DNA from: Candidatus Gastranaerophilales bacterium
Lineage (GTDB): Bacteria > Cyanobacteriota > Vampirovibrionia > Gastranaerophilales > Gastranaerophilaceae
Assembly (NCBI GenBank): GCA_944324195.1
Contig: CALUVJ010000011.1
Coordinates: forward strand, 1 to 35,438
Direction: 5' to 3'
DNA: 35,438 nucleotides
The notes beneath the pieces are model-generated. The model had not been told where the DNA came from. It worked only from the letters and a program-made list of their open reading frames with translations, and made no database searches. The position numbers and the translations under genes are program-made. Shown one piece after another: positions 5,699-15,288 of the stretch; the stretch's first letter is position 1; every line of letters begins with the position of its first letter.

Positions 5699-5727
5699 TT
5701 GTCACTATTTTTATCTTAGTATATAAT
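5699..5727 (+). promoter_or_regulatory. Strong sigma-70-type promoter for the giant coiled-coil operon
   Basis: TTGTCA (5699-5704), 17 bases, then TATAAT (5722-5727), 36 bases before the ATG at 5764. It would drive the coiled-coil/FAD-oxidase/cutA/HExxH gene series. Confidence 0.8.
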
Positions 5728-5763
5728 AAGTTATGAACGTAGAATGTGGGATAGAGTAACTTT

Positions 5764-8700
5764 ATGGCAGATATAAATAATTTTACAGAAATTACAGAGA
5801 ATTTTGATACTATAAAAACTTTGCTGAATTCTATTAGAGCTCAGGGGATTTTAAATACCTCCGATGTAGATAAGCTTCTTGCAGGTATTAATTCTAAACT
5901 CGAAAAATTAAACACGGAAGAAGATATAGATTTGATAAAGGTGTTTTTGTCCGAGCTTAAACAAAATTTAGATGAAAGACACAGTGTTTTGTTGTCAAAA
6001 TTTGGCGCCATAGAGTCTTTGTTCTCTAATTTGCTCAAAAATAGTTCTGAAACACTAAAATCTTCAGAAGTGAAAGAGTTATTTGATATTGTTGCAACAA
6101 ATCTCTCTGTTTTTTCAAGAGAAGTTGTTTCGCAAAAGGAAACGCTCTCTGATATAATTTTACGTTTGGACGCAATGAGATCGGATGATTCTTTAAAGAA
6201 AGATTTGATTAAAAATATTTCTTTCTTGAAAAATGATATCGAACGTTTAACAAACGGTTTTGATTCCATTGTTCTCAGTCTTAATGAAAATTTTAAAACT
6301 GTAATTAAGTCGATCTCTTCTGTTGACCCTTCGGAAACAGTGAATAATTTCGGCAAAGAGCTGCAGGATATCGTAAATTCATCTAATACAATACTCTCTG
6401 CAATACAAATGCTTGATAAGAAAAACTTGCAAATAGAAGATGCGATAAAGACCCTTGCTACTCAGGATGACTTGACAAGTGCCAAGAAGTGGATTAGTGA
6501 TTTGGCTGCACAAGAGCAGCTGCTTACACAATCTATTGATAGTTTGGCAGATAAATATTATAAAATAGACAATCTGGCAGATAAAATTGATGCAACTGTA
6601 GAAATTATTGCGGGATTAAAAACTTTAATTGCCGACAAAGATGATAAAGCGGCAGCTGCAATTATTGATAAATTAAACCGGCTTGAAATTGATTTAAGCG
6701 CTATATCTTCCAATAGTTCGTTTGAAGAATTTAAACACTCTCTTGAGGCTGCTTTGAATAATATTTATAATAATTTTAATGTTTTTCAAGAAAGTTTCAA
6801 TAATGCAGCTTCGGAAGTTAAAAAGATTAATGAATCAATTGCGGCTCTTGATTTAAATGTTAATTTTAAGGGCTTAGCTTCAGACTTATCCCGCTCAGAA
6901 CAAAGTATTCGCGAGCATGTGAGCGTAGAAACAGACAAGGTTATTCAGCTTGTTGACGTAAACGCCGCAAGAACTCTGAATGAATTATCAGCCAATGCTG
7001 ATAATTTGGGCGAAAAAATTCATCAGGCTCAAAGTTTAATGTCAACTCTGTGTGAAAAAAGTTTTTCTGAACTGGAAGAAAGTATATTAGGCCTGAAAAC
7101 AATTGTGTCGCAAATTGATGAAAATAATGTATCGGCCAATAATGCCATATTTTCTAACATAACCGACAGATTGGCAATGTTTGAAAATAGTTTAAAAGCT
7201 TCTCTTGAAAAGCAGGAGGACTATGTTTCGACTTCATCTGATGAACTCATTGCTCAAATTAACGGTATTAAAGATTTATCCGGTGTTCTTGATTATAAAC
7301 TGGACTCTTCTGTTATAGAAATTAACAATGCAAAAACCGAATTTTCTACCCTAAGGCAGGCGGTTAATGATATGCTTGCTCTGGATTTCGTAAATAAGGT
7401 TAGTGATTTAAAGGTAGATTTATACGCGGTAAAACAAGATTTAACTACTGCTTTTGAATCTTCTTCCGCTGATTTTTCGGAAAAATTTACCGAAGATTTG
7501 TTCCGTAAATATGAACTTCTGGTAAGTAAGTTGGATAGTGTAGAAGAAGAAATTAAACAGGCTCAGGCATCTGTTTTAAACAACATAAAAACAAGTCTGG
7601 ATAACATTTCATCTTCGCTGGTTGATATTCTCTCTTATGTTAGTTCTGTCAAAGAAGTTAATATCGGTGATGTTGAATCGAAACTTGATAATTTGGCAAA
7701 CGTTATAAGTGATAATAATTTAACCTATATTGAAAACGTCAGAGATATTATTGATACGGCAAGAGTACAAGTTGAAAATAATATTAAAAATTTGCAGGAT
7801 GAAGCAAGTAAGCAGGCTGAGTCCGTAAATTCGCTTTTGAATCTCAACAGTGAAGCAATAAGAGATGATATACGAAATTCATACAATAAAATCCTGGAGG
7901 TGCAGAGCAGGTTTGATGAACTGAAAGATGCTCTCAGATTTAACAATACTGCAGTTAATGAAAATATCAGCAGTGTAATTTCCACTGCGACAGCGTTGAA
8001 AGAAGATTTTGATAATAAGTTAGTTACTTTGAAAAATTCAATTTTAGATAAAGTAGCAGACTTTCAAAAGGAATTTACCTGCGAGAATGCTGATAAAATA
8101 AGCGAACTGAAATTTGCATCAGAAGCTCTTCATACCAAAAGTCTGCAAGTCTCTGATGATATTAAAAATGAACTGAAAGGCGAAATATCTCAGCTTATAG
8201 GCTCCTTAAGACTTAATATAGAAGAATTGACAGAACAATTGGCCGGTACTTCAATCAAGCTTGAGGGGGCAAATCATGATATTGTAAACTGTGTAAAAAA
8301 TGATTTTAGTTCCTCTCTGGAGAATTTTAATTCTCAATTACAAGATTTTTCCGGCTGCATTGATACGAAACTAAACGATGTAATTACAAAATTTAGCGAT
8401 GTAGAACTTTCCGTAAATAACTTATCCGGAACTGCGACAAATGCTTTGGCATCTGCATTAGCAAAAATTTTGGACAATTTTGTGTCATTAAAAACTCTGT
8501 TAGGAAATTTGAATGATAAAACAGCAGATGATATTAGGAACAATGTGGATACGCTCGCTGCTGATTTTGAGAAACTCAGTAAAAAAATTGAAATTGTTGA
8601 TTCCAATATCGATGAAGATTTTACTCGTCAGTTATCTATAATCGAGACTAATTTTGAATATTTAAAGAAGAATATTGCGGATTTATTCGGGCAAACAAAT

Positions 8701-11700
8701 GAAACAATTGACAATACAATAAGTGCCGGCATGGCAAATGTTTCTGCTAATATCCGGGAAACTGTTATAGATAATCTTAATCAGTACAAGGAACAAGTAG
8801 AAAGTTTATTTAATAATATTTCTATAAAAAATGATGAACAAATAAAACTGATGGAATCAAAAGTTATAGAATTAAATAGTATTTTGCAGCAGTCTATGAA
8901 TGAACAAAATATTAAATCTGCAAATACATTAAATGAGTTGACTGAAAATCTAAGAAAAGTTTTGTCTGATAACATCGAGTTAACATTAGCGGATTACAAA
9001 TCTTTGAAAGAAGGTTTAAATAAATTTGCTAAGACAATGGAAAGTCAGAATTCTTCTATTTCAGAATATTTAAAGACTAAACTGGGGGATATTGCTAAAT
9101 TTGTAGATACCGGTTTGAATGTTCAGGCGCAAGCTATAAATGAAAAATTTAACGATATAACATTAGAGGTGAGTGAAATTGCCAGTGCTACAACCGGTTT
9201 AAACAATGAAATAACAAACCGTGTGTCTAAAATTTCGGCAGAAATTAACAATTTGAAATCTGATTTGTCAGATGTTCTGGGTGACAATTCGGAATTGATT
9301 GCCAATAAGCTGGAAGTCATTCTTGCACAGCTTACTGAGGGTTACAACAAACTTTCCGCTTCAACAATTGCAGCGGTTTCAGAAACAAAAGACAGTATTA
9401 CGGTAAATGTATCTAATGAAATCAATAATTTAAAGACGGCATTATCTGATGTGTTGGGTGATAGCTTCGGTTCAGTATCAGACAGAATAGATGATGTTCT
9501 TACTCACCTGTCGGATGAATGTAACAGCTTGTCGATATCCGCAGCAAAAGCGGGTACGGATACGACAGCTGCCTTAACCCAAAAGTTCTCGGAAGGTATT
9601 AACCGCTTAAAATCTGATTTGTCGCAGGTTTTGGGCGACAAGTCTGAACAAATTGTAAATAAATTAAATGTTATATTTGCAAATAAAGCTGAAGAAATTA
9701 ATAATTCATTAGCAGCAACTGCTAAATTATCTGAAGATTTAAAGGAAGGTATTAACCAAAAACTTTCTGATGAAATTAATGATTTAAAAGTAGGTCTTTC
9801 TACGGTTTTTGTAGACAGTTCCGGCTCCGTAATGAATAAAATGGATGTGGTTTTAGATGAAATTTATTCTGAATATGATAAATTACAAGCAGGAATTGTT
9901 AGTGCAATATCAGCTTCAGGTACCGAAATAGGTGAAAATCTAAACAGTGCGGTTCAGAATTCATCCGGGGTTTTAAATGCAGGTCTGGTTGAATTAAAAG
10001 AGAAGATGGAAAGTCTTTCTGAAGCTCAGCAAAGCAACCTGGCTTCGCAAATTTACGCCGTATTAAATGAAATCAAAAATCTTAACAATGATGTTGCAGA
10101 AAAGACAACTCTCATTAAACAGGCGGTATCAGAAGATGTCGCTGCAGAATTGAAAGGTTTAGCTGATAAAATTAATTCGTTGTTTGAAGAGCATTCTTTA
10201 AATATTCTAAAGCAATACAATGATGGCAGTTCAAAATTTTCCGAACTGTTGAATGCTAAAACTGCCGAATTTATGACGTCTTTACAAAGTTTAAATGATA
10301 GACTGGATAAGAATGACATATCATATGCAGATGTTTTTCAAACTCAGTTAAAGGATTTAAGCGTGTCATTTAATACATTGCTTGAAGAAACCAAAAATGC
10401 AACAAAGGCTGAATTTTCATCTATTGTAGAGACTCTTTTGGATAACCATCAAGAAACAATTCAAGAAGTTGAAATAGCCATAGATGATAAGGTTAATTCC
10501 ATACTGGCAGTAAGTGCAGATATTTCGGCCGGTGAATTGCAGTCTATGGAAGTTTTTGCCAATAAGATTTTAGAGCAAATTAATATAAGCAAAGATACTG
10601 TCGTCTCTTGTCGTGATTTTATAACCAATTTTGTAAAAAGCGAAGTTGAGATAATTTCCGGCGATATTGAAAAGGAGACAGATGTAATTGTCAAAGATTT
10701 GCTGGAACAGATGGATATAATGAAGGGGGCTCAAAAAGATGAGCTTTCCAAATTAGCAATTCAACTGGAAAATGTGGTTGAAGATTGTATATATAATAAT
10801 ATTAATGAGTTAAAATCTTATATTGATATTAAAAATGATACATCAGTTTTAAATAGCAAAATAGATAATATAAATTCGGAATTGAGCCGTACTGCGGAAG
10901 ATATACTTGCCGTTTCCGGTAAATTGCTTGAAGCAAGTGTATTTGAAAATACAATTTCCGATATGAAATCTGCTAATAATGTTCTGATTACATCTATGGC
11001 AGAAAATTTGAACAAACAAATTCAAAATTTTGTACAATCAAATATAACTCAATGTATTGATGACAGATTTAATTTATTTGATAAAAAGTTTGTTGATACA
11101 GTTGTTGACAAGTATGAAGAGCTAAAATTAATTTCAACACAGTATAATAATGCTTTTGATACAATTCAGGCATCTGTAAAGGATTTATTATCACGGTTTA
11201 CTGAGTCTAAAGAAGAAATATACAGAACATTACTATCTGTATTGAATGGTATAAATGGTGAAATTGACGAATTAAACTTAAGTTTTGCTGATTTAAAGGC
11301 GCATATTTTAAACAAGTCTTTTGATGAAGCATTCCAAGCATCAATTAATACTCAGATAAATGGTATTCAGGAACTTATCCAGAAGCAGTTTGGTTATTTG
11401 GAAGATATTAGTGAGTTGTGCTGCAGCAATTTACCGGAATTAACAGAAATGAATGCTCTTGTAAAATACAATATTTTACAAAGTATTGCGGAGGTTAATT
11501 CAAAGCTTGGAGCCCAGGAAACATCTGTTCATCAAGAGTTAGTGTCTTTAAAGACTGATATTATCACTCAGTTTTTGAATATTTTTAATCAAATATCTTT
11601 TGTAACTGAGCAAGAAGAAATTCTTGATTTTATTCAAGATAAGCATGCTGAATTAATTACAATATTAAGTCATATTGTTACTGCTGCTGAAGATGTTGAA

Positions 11701-12753
11701 AGTATAAAAGATAATCTGGCTGCAGTTGACATAAAAGTTGATAATATCAAAGATGATATTAATATTTTAAATGAAAAAATTGCATCTATTATTTCAAGTG
11801 ACGGCGATATAGATTATGTATACAGTTTACAAGATTTGGAATCTGATATTGCGAAATTAAGATTAACATTAAATGAGTTAAAAGAAAATAATAATTCAAA
11901 AGAGCTGGAAGAGTTAATAAATTCAACTAACGGTATTTATAATCTTGTGGACTCTTTGAAAAAAGAATTACCAAAGTTTGATGTTGAAGAATTTAAAAAA
12001 GATTTTGAAGCTTTGAATGAAGATATTGTCAGCATAAGCACCAGGACAAACAAATTGATACTTGCATCTGACGAATCATACAAAACTTTGCAAGAAAATT
12101 TGCAAGACTTTAAGCTTGTTATAAATGATTTAGATGAACGGACAAGAAATTTTGCTCATGAATCAGGGCTTGATAAAATCGATAACAAGTTAGGCGTAAT
12201 AAATTCAATGATTCAAAGCGGTGCAAAAACAAATCAGGTATTTAATCAGGTGTTTGAATACCTTGCGGAGTGGGTTGACAATGCGGGAGCACAAATTACG
12301 GCAATTTCCGATAAGGTGGAAACTCTGGATGATATTGGCCAAATTAAGGTAATGCTTGAAGATTTGAAAGCTGAAGCTGAAGATAATTCTGAAAGCACAG
12401 AATTAATTGAAGCTTTAAGTAATGTATTTGATAAACAAGCTAAGAAGATAAGTTCTTTAGAAGCCAAATTGGATAGAGTAATTGTTGAAACAACAATTAG
12501 TAATAAAAATAACAAGATTGATATGGCTCCTATTGAAGAAACTTTAAATAGATTTTTGGTAGCTATTGATGATAAAATGATATCTCAACAGGCGAAAATA
12601 AATTCTTTGGAATCTAAGCTGGAAGATGTAATGTCAATGATAAATCCGAATGATACAGTTCAACTTACCAAAAAAGTTGGCGGTATGGATAGACAAATTG
12701 CAAAATTAAATAAAAGTATTGAAAAAATAGCGTCACATGTTGTTGAAAAGTAA
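5764..12753 (+). CDS. Giant coiled-coil protein, unknown function
   Basis: A 2329-residue protein with no family I recognise. Almost its whole length is predicted alpha-helical coiled coil, rich in Asn, Asp, Glu, Lys, Leu, Ser and Ile with heptad spacing. I count only about five prolines. There is no signal peptide, no membrane helix and no catalytic motif. Residues about 1160-1395 contain four copies of a 59-residue unit with the pattern 'EINxLKxxLSxVLGDxS...NKLxVIL', at an exact 177-bp period; a weaker copy may precede them. The last 160 residues end in short coiled coils (LESKLEDVM, LNKSIEKIA). It should be a cytoplasmic rod or filament hundreds of nanometres long if fully extended. It is first in an operon and overlaps the FAD oxidase gene by 17 bases. 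A cytoskeletal, spacer or chromosome-organising role is possible but not shown. Confidence 0.9.
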   Translation: MADINNFTEITENFDTIKTLLNSIRAQGILNTSDVDKLLAGINSKLEKLNTEEDIDLIKVFLSELKQNLDERHSVLLSKFGAIESLFSNLLKNSSETLKSSEVKELFDIVATNLSVFSREVVSQKETLSDIILRLDAMRSDDSLKKDLIKNISFLKNDIERLTNGFDSIVLSLNENFKTVIKSISSVDPSETVNNFGKELQDIVNSSNTILSAIQMLDKKNLQIEDAIKTLATQDDLTSAKKWISDLAAQEQLLTQSIDSLADKYYKIDNLADKIDATVEIIAGLKTLIADKDDKAAAAIIDKLNRLEIDLSAISSNSSFEEFKHSLEAALNNIYNNFNVFQESFNNAASEVKKINESIAALDLNVNFKGLASDLSRSEQSIREHVSVETDKVIQLVDVNAARTLNELSANADNLGEKIHQAQSLMSTLCEKSFSELEESILGLKTIVSQIDENNVSANNAIFSNITDRLAMFENSLKASLEKQEDYVSTSSDELIAQINGIKDLSGVLDYKLDSSVIEINNAKTEFSTLRQAVNDMLALDFVNKVSDLKVDLYAVKQDLTTAFESSSADFSEKFTEDLFRKYELLVSKLDSVEEEIKQAQASVLNNIKTSLDNISSSLVDILSYVSSVKEVNIGDVESKLDNLANVISDNNLTYIENVRDIIDTARVQVENNIKNLQDEASKQAESVNSLLNLNSEAIRDDIRNSYNKILEVQSRFDELKDALRFNNTAVNENISSVISTATALKEDFDNKLVTLKNSILDKVADFQKEFTCENADKISELKFASEALHTKSLQVSDDIKNELKGEISQLIGSLRLNIEELTEQLAGTSIKLEGANHDIVNCVKNDFSSSLENFNSQLQDFSGCIDTKLNDVITKFSDVELSVNNLSGTATNALASALAKILDNFVSLKTLLGNLNDKTADDIRNNVDTLAADFEKLSKKIEIVDSNIDEDFTRQLSIIETNFEYLKKNIADLFGQTNETIDNTISAGMANVSANIRETVIDNLNQYKEQVESLFNNISIKNDEQIKLMESKVIELNSILQQSMNEQNIKSANTLNELTENLRKVLSDNIELTLADYKSLKEGLNKFAKTMESQNSSISEYLKTKLGDIAKFVDTGLNVQAQAINEKFNDITLEVSEIASATTGLNNEITNRVSKISAEINNLKSDLSDVLGDNSELIANKLEVILAQLTEGYNKLSASTIAAVSETKDSITVNVSNEINNLKTALSDVLGDSFGSVSDRIDDVLTHLSDECNSLSISAAKAGTDTTAALTQKFSEGINRLKSDLSQVLGDKSEQIVNKLNVIFANKAEEINNSLAATAKLSEDLKEGINQKLSDEINDLKVGLSTVFVDSSGSVMNKMDVVLDEIYSEYDKLQAGIVSAISASGTEIGENLNSAVQNSSGVLNAGLVELKEKMESLSEAQQSNLASQIYAVLNEIKNLNNDVAEKTTLIKQAVSEDVAAELKGLADKINSLFEEHSLNILKQYNDGSSKFSELLNAKTAEFMTSLQSLNDRLDKNDISYADVFQTQLKDLSVSFNTLLEETKNATKAEFSSIVETLLDNHQETIQEVEIAIDDKVNSILAVSADISAGELQSMEVFANKILEQINISKDTVVSCRDFITNFVKSEVEIISGDIEKETDVIVKDLLEQMDIMKGAQKDELSKLAIQLENVVEDCIYNNINELKSYIDIKNDTSVLNSKIDNINSELSRTAEDILAVSGKLLEASVFENTISDMKSANNVLITSMAENLNKQIQNFVQSNITQCIDDRFNLFDKKFVDTVVDKYEELKLISTQYNNAFDTIQASVKDLLSRFTESKEEIYRTLLSVLNGINGEIDELNLSFADLKAHILNKSFDEAFQASINTQINGIQELIQKQFGYLEDISELCCSNLPELTEMNALVKYNILQSIAEVNSKLGAQETSVHQELVSLKTDIITQFLNIFNQISFVTEQEEILDFIQDKHAELITILSHIVTAAEDVESIKDNLAAVDIKVDNIKDDINILNEKIASIISSDGDIDYVYSLQDLESDIAKLRLTLNELKENNNSKELEELINSTNGIYNLVDSLKKELPKFDVEEFKKDFEALNEDIVSISTRTNKLILASDESYKTLQENLQDFKLVINDLDERTRNFAHESGLDKIDNKLGVINSMIQSGAKTNQVFNQVFEYLAEWVDNAGAQITAISDKVETLDDIGQIKVMLEDLKAEAEDNSESTELIEALSNVFDKQAKKISSLEAKLDRVIVETTISNKNNKIDMAPIEETLNRFLVAIDDKMISQQAKINSLESKLEDVMSMINPNDTVQLTKKVGGMDRQIAKLNKSIEKIASHVVEK
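9241..9948 (+). repeat. Four tandem 177-bp (59-codon) coding repeats
   Basis: Units begin at 9241, 9418, 9595 and 9772, exactly 177 bp apart, each starting with an Ile-Asn-x-Leu-Lys type motif and continuing to (V/F)-(L/V)-(G/V)-D. The DNA has diverged while the period is kept to the base, so the duplications are old and held by protein-level constraint. A possible fifth, degenerate unit begins at 9064. Confidence 0.75.
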
Positions 12754-14125
12754 AATAGATAAGTTAAAAGATATAGTAGATATGTCTGATGTTCTAACAG
12801 ATAATGCTGAATTATACTGTTATGCGGAGGATTCTACAAGTGCACATTCTGTACGAACTCTTCCTGATGCAGTTGTTTTTGTTAAAAAAGCAGAAGATGT
12901 TCAGAATATTTTACGCTATGCAAATTCAAATAAAATTCCGGTAATTTCTCGCGGGGCAGGAACCAATATGGTAGGAGCCTGTACTTGTCCGAAAGGCGGA
13001 ATTGTTTTAAATTTTTCAAGAATGAACAAAATATTGGACTTTAACCCTATAGATATGACAATGACAGTACAGCCTGGTGTAATATTAGATGATATAAAGC
13101 GGTTGGCAGATTCAGAGGGACTTTTTTATCCGCCGGATCCTTCTAATTATAAAGTTTCTACGATCGGCGGCAGTATTGCTCAATCGTCGGGCGGGGCATC
13201 AGGTTTTAAATACGGAACGACAAAAGATTATATCTTGGGTTTGACAGTTGTTCTTGCCGACGGAACTCTTATGAAATTAGGTTCCGGAACAATTAAAGAT
13301 GCGGTAGGATATCATTTAAATCAATTGATAATAGGCAGCGAAGGAACTTTGGCTGTAGTAGTGGAAGCAAAGATTAAGTTAATCCCGAAACCTCAGTCAA
13401 GAAGGTCTGTTTTAGGGTATTTTGATTCGTTAGAAAATGCAGCCTGCGGTGTAAATAATATAATTAAAAAGAAAATATTTCCTGCGGCAATTGATTTTAT
13501 GGATAACAATTCTATAAGAACAGTAGAAGAATTTTATCCTTGCGGTTTAAAAACAGACAAAGAAGCAATGCTGCTAATAGATATTGACGGTTGTGAAGCT
13601 TCAATGTCTTATCAACAGAAGTGTGTACAAGATGCATTGGAACAAGCAGGTGCATCAGATATTCAAATAGCAGTTTCAGCAGAGGAAATTGAAAATATAT
13701 GGATCGCAAGAAGGGCGAGTTTTGCTGCAACAGCAAAACTCGCCCCTGACGTGCTTTCTGATGATATTATAGTGCCGCGTTCTTCAATCAGTAAAATGGT
13801 TTGCGCCTGTAAGGACATTTGTAATAAATACAGTTTAAAAGTCTGTATGGTCGGGCATCTTGGTGATGGCAATATCCATCCCCAAATAGCTTTAAATCTG
13901 GAAGATGATTCAGAATTTAAACGTTATATTCAGGCAAAATCTGAAATCTACAATTTGGCAATTTCTCTGGGCGGAACTATTTCTGCAGAGCATGGTGTCG
14001 GAGTTGAAAAAATTTCGTATATTAATAATATTGTGGATAATTCAGCTATTGAATATATGAAGAAAGTAAAAAGTATTTTTGATCCGAATAATATATTAAA
14101 TCCCGGAAAAGTATTTAAGATATAA
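12737..14125 (+). CDS. glcD: FAD-binding 2-hydroxyacid oxidase/dehydrogenase, GlcD family
   Basis: A 462-residue flavoprotein of the GlcD/D-lactate dehydrogenase family, full family length. The PCMH-type FAD domain spans about 40-215, with 'ISRGAGTNMVGACTCPKGGIVL', 'YPPDPSNYKVSTIGGSIAQSSGG' and 'GTIKDAVGYHLNQLIIGSEG'. The C-terminal FAD-oxidase domain ends with 'HLGDGNIHPQI', 'GGTISAEHGVG' and 'FDPNNILNPGKVF', the metal/substrate region of these enzymes. Members oxidise glycolate or D-lactate and pass electrons to a partner. The ATG at 12737 lies inside the end of the giant gene (17-base overlap) without a good Shine-Dalgarno, so coupling is likely. No GlcE/GlcF partner is adjacent. Substrate is uncertain; D-lactate is more likely in a fermenter. 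Confidence 0.88.
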   Translation: MLLKSKIDKLKDIVDMSDVLTDNAELYCYAEDSTSAHSVRTLPDAVVFVKKAEDVQNILRYANSNKIPVISRGAGTNMVGACTCPKGGIVLNFSRMNKILDFNPIDMTMTVQPGVILDDIKRLADSEGLFYPPDPSNYKVSTIGGSIAQSSGGASGFKYGTTKDYILGLTVVLADGTLMKLGSGTIKDAVGYHLNQLIIGSEGTLAVVVEAKIKLIPKPQSRRSVLGYFDSLENAACGVNNIIKKKIFPAAIDFMDNNSIRTVEEFYPCGLKTDKEAMLLIDIDGCEASMSYQQKCVQDALEQAGASDIQIAVSAEEIENIWIARRASFAATAKLAPDVLSDDIIVPRSSISKMVCACKDICNKYSLKVCMVGHLGDGNIHPQIALNLEDDSEFKRYIQAKSEIYNLAISLGGTISAEHGVGVEKISYINNIVDNSAIEYMKKVKSIFDPNNILNPGKVFKI

Positions 14126-14134
14126 GGAGAAGTT

Positions 14135-14452
14135 ATGGATATAATAGTTATTTACTGTACCGTACCTGAAAAAAAAGTTGCAAAAAATATTACAAAAATT
14201 TTGATGAAACATAAATTGGCAGCTTGTGTAAGCATGATTGATAAAGTTAATTCGGTTTTTTCGTGGGATGGAGAAATTTGTGAAGAAAAAGAAGTTTTAA
14301 TGATGATAAAAACAAGACGTACAAATTATGCAAAAATAAAGCTGGTAATTGAAGATTTACATCCGTATACAGTGCCTGAAATAATAGCTTTGCCGGTTGT
14401 AGATTGTAGTGAAGATTATTTAAAATGGTTGATAAAAGAGACAGGGTCATAG
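14135..14452 (+). CDS. cutA: Divalent-cation tolerance protein CutA
   Basis: A 105-residue CutA1 protein, a trimeric PII-like ferredoxin fold of about the usual length. Family marks are 'IVIYCTVP', 'KLAACVSMI', 'SVFSWDGEICEEKEVLMMIKTR' and 'LHPYTVPEIIALPV'. It is cytoplasmic and associated with copper/divalent metal tolerance in Escherichia coli, though its molecular role is unclear. The ATG follows GGAG at 6 bases, 9 bases after the FAD oxidase. It overlaps the next gene by 28 bases. Confidence 0.93.
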   Translation: MDIIVIYCTVPEKKVAKNITKILMKHKLAACVSMIDKVNSVFSWDGEICEEKEVLMMIKTRRTNYAKIKLVIEDLHPYTVPEIIALPVVDCSEDYLKWLIKETGS

Positions 14453-15228
14453 AATTAATACAATATATCGAATCATTGGGTGTAAGTGTCAATGTGTGTA
14501 AAAATAAGGCTCGCGGTAACAAAGGTCTATTTTTGACAAAGAATAACCAATTTTATAGAATTGATATTTCAAAATCTATAGATGATGAAAATATATTATC
14601 CGTGTTACTGCATGAGTTCGCTCATTATATACATTACAAATACGATAGAAAGTTACAATCTTTAAATTTTGTTTTTGAAGATTTGTCTGAAGCTGAGCTG
14701 GAGGAATTATTGCAGGTTACAGTTTTAAATGTTCCGAAAGATGCAGCTTCTCAGCTTTATAATACAAAGGTTCGGCTTTGTGAAGAAGTAAATATGCTGG
14801 CAAAGTCTATAAAGCAGGATTTCCCGGAATTTAAAAAATCTGCGCCTTTTAAGCCAATAGAAAAGAGTTTAGGGTATCCTGTTAAGTACTTATTAAAGTA
14901 TGACTGTATAAAGTATAATAACAGAATATATTCGGTAGATAATTTAGATTGCGACTTTGAATGTTTATCAAAGTCGCAGCAAAATTATATATATTTAAAA
15001 TCAAAACAGAGATATTTGTTTCGCTTAAATGCAAAAATTAATAAATTAAATAAGTATTATAACAATATGTCAGAATTATGGGCCAGGTTTTTTTCAATGT
15101 TTTTTACGGATGAAATTCAGGCCAGAAAAACGGCTCCGCTGCTTTCAAATAAGTTTTATAAAGTAATAACGAATAATAAAATAAAAGAGATTACAAATGT
15201 GAATAAAATATTACAATTTGTCACATAA
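14425..15228 (+). CDS. HExxH-type putative metallopeptidase
   Basis: A 267-residue protein with the zinc-protease motif 'LLHEFAHYIHY' (His63, Glu64, His67) and an acidic helix 'LSEAELEELL' some 20 residues later that could give a third ligand. This layout recalls small ImmA/IrrE-like metalloproteases, but I cannot place it in a named family. There is no leader peptide and no clear membrane helix, so it is probably cytoplasmic. The rest is Lys/Asn/Tyr-rich and helical. Translation starts 28 bases inside cutA with a weak Shine-Dalgarno, suggesting coupling. It is the last gene of the operon that starts at 5764. Proteolytic activity is inferred only from the motif. Confidence 0.7.
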   Translation: MVDKRDRVIELIQYIESLGVSVNVCKNKARGNKGLFLTKNNQFYRIDISKSIDDENILSVLLHEFAHYIHYKYDRKLQSLNFVFEDLSEAELEELLQVTVLNVPKDAASQLYNTKVRLCEEVNMLAKSIKQDFPEFKKSAPFKPIEKSLGYPVKYLLKYDCIKYNNRIYSVDNLDCDFECLSKSQQNYIYLKSKQRYLFRLNAKINKLNKYYNNMSELWARFFSMFFTDEIQARKTAPLLSNKFYKVITNNKIKEITNVNKILQFVT

Positions 15229-15288
15229 ATACTTTATTTTTTTACAGATATAGTATAAAATATAAGTGTATAAGAAGAGAGCAGATTT

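Noticed and set aside
5764-12753. Phage tape-measure protein
   Set aside because: Length and helicity fit, but no phage genes are near, there are no hydrophobic segments, and the neighbours are metabolic.
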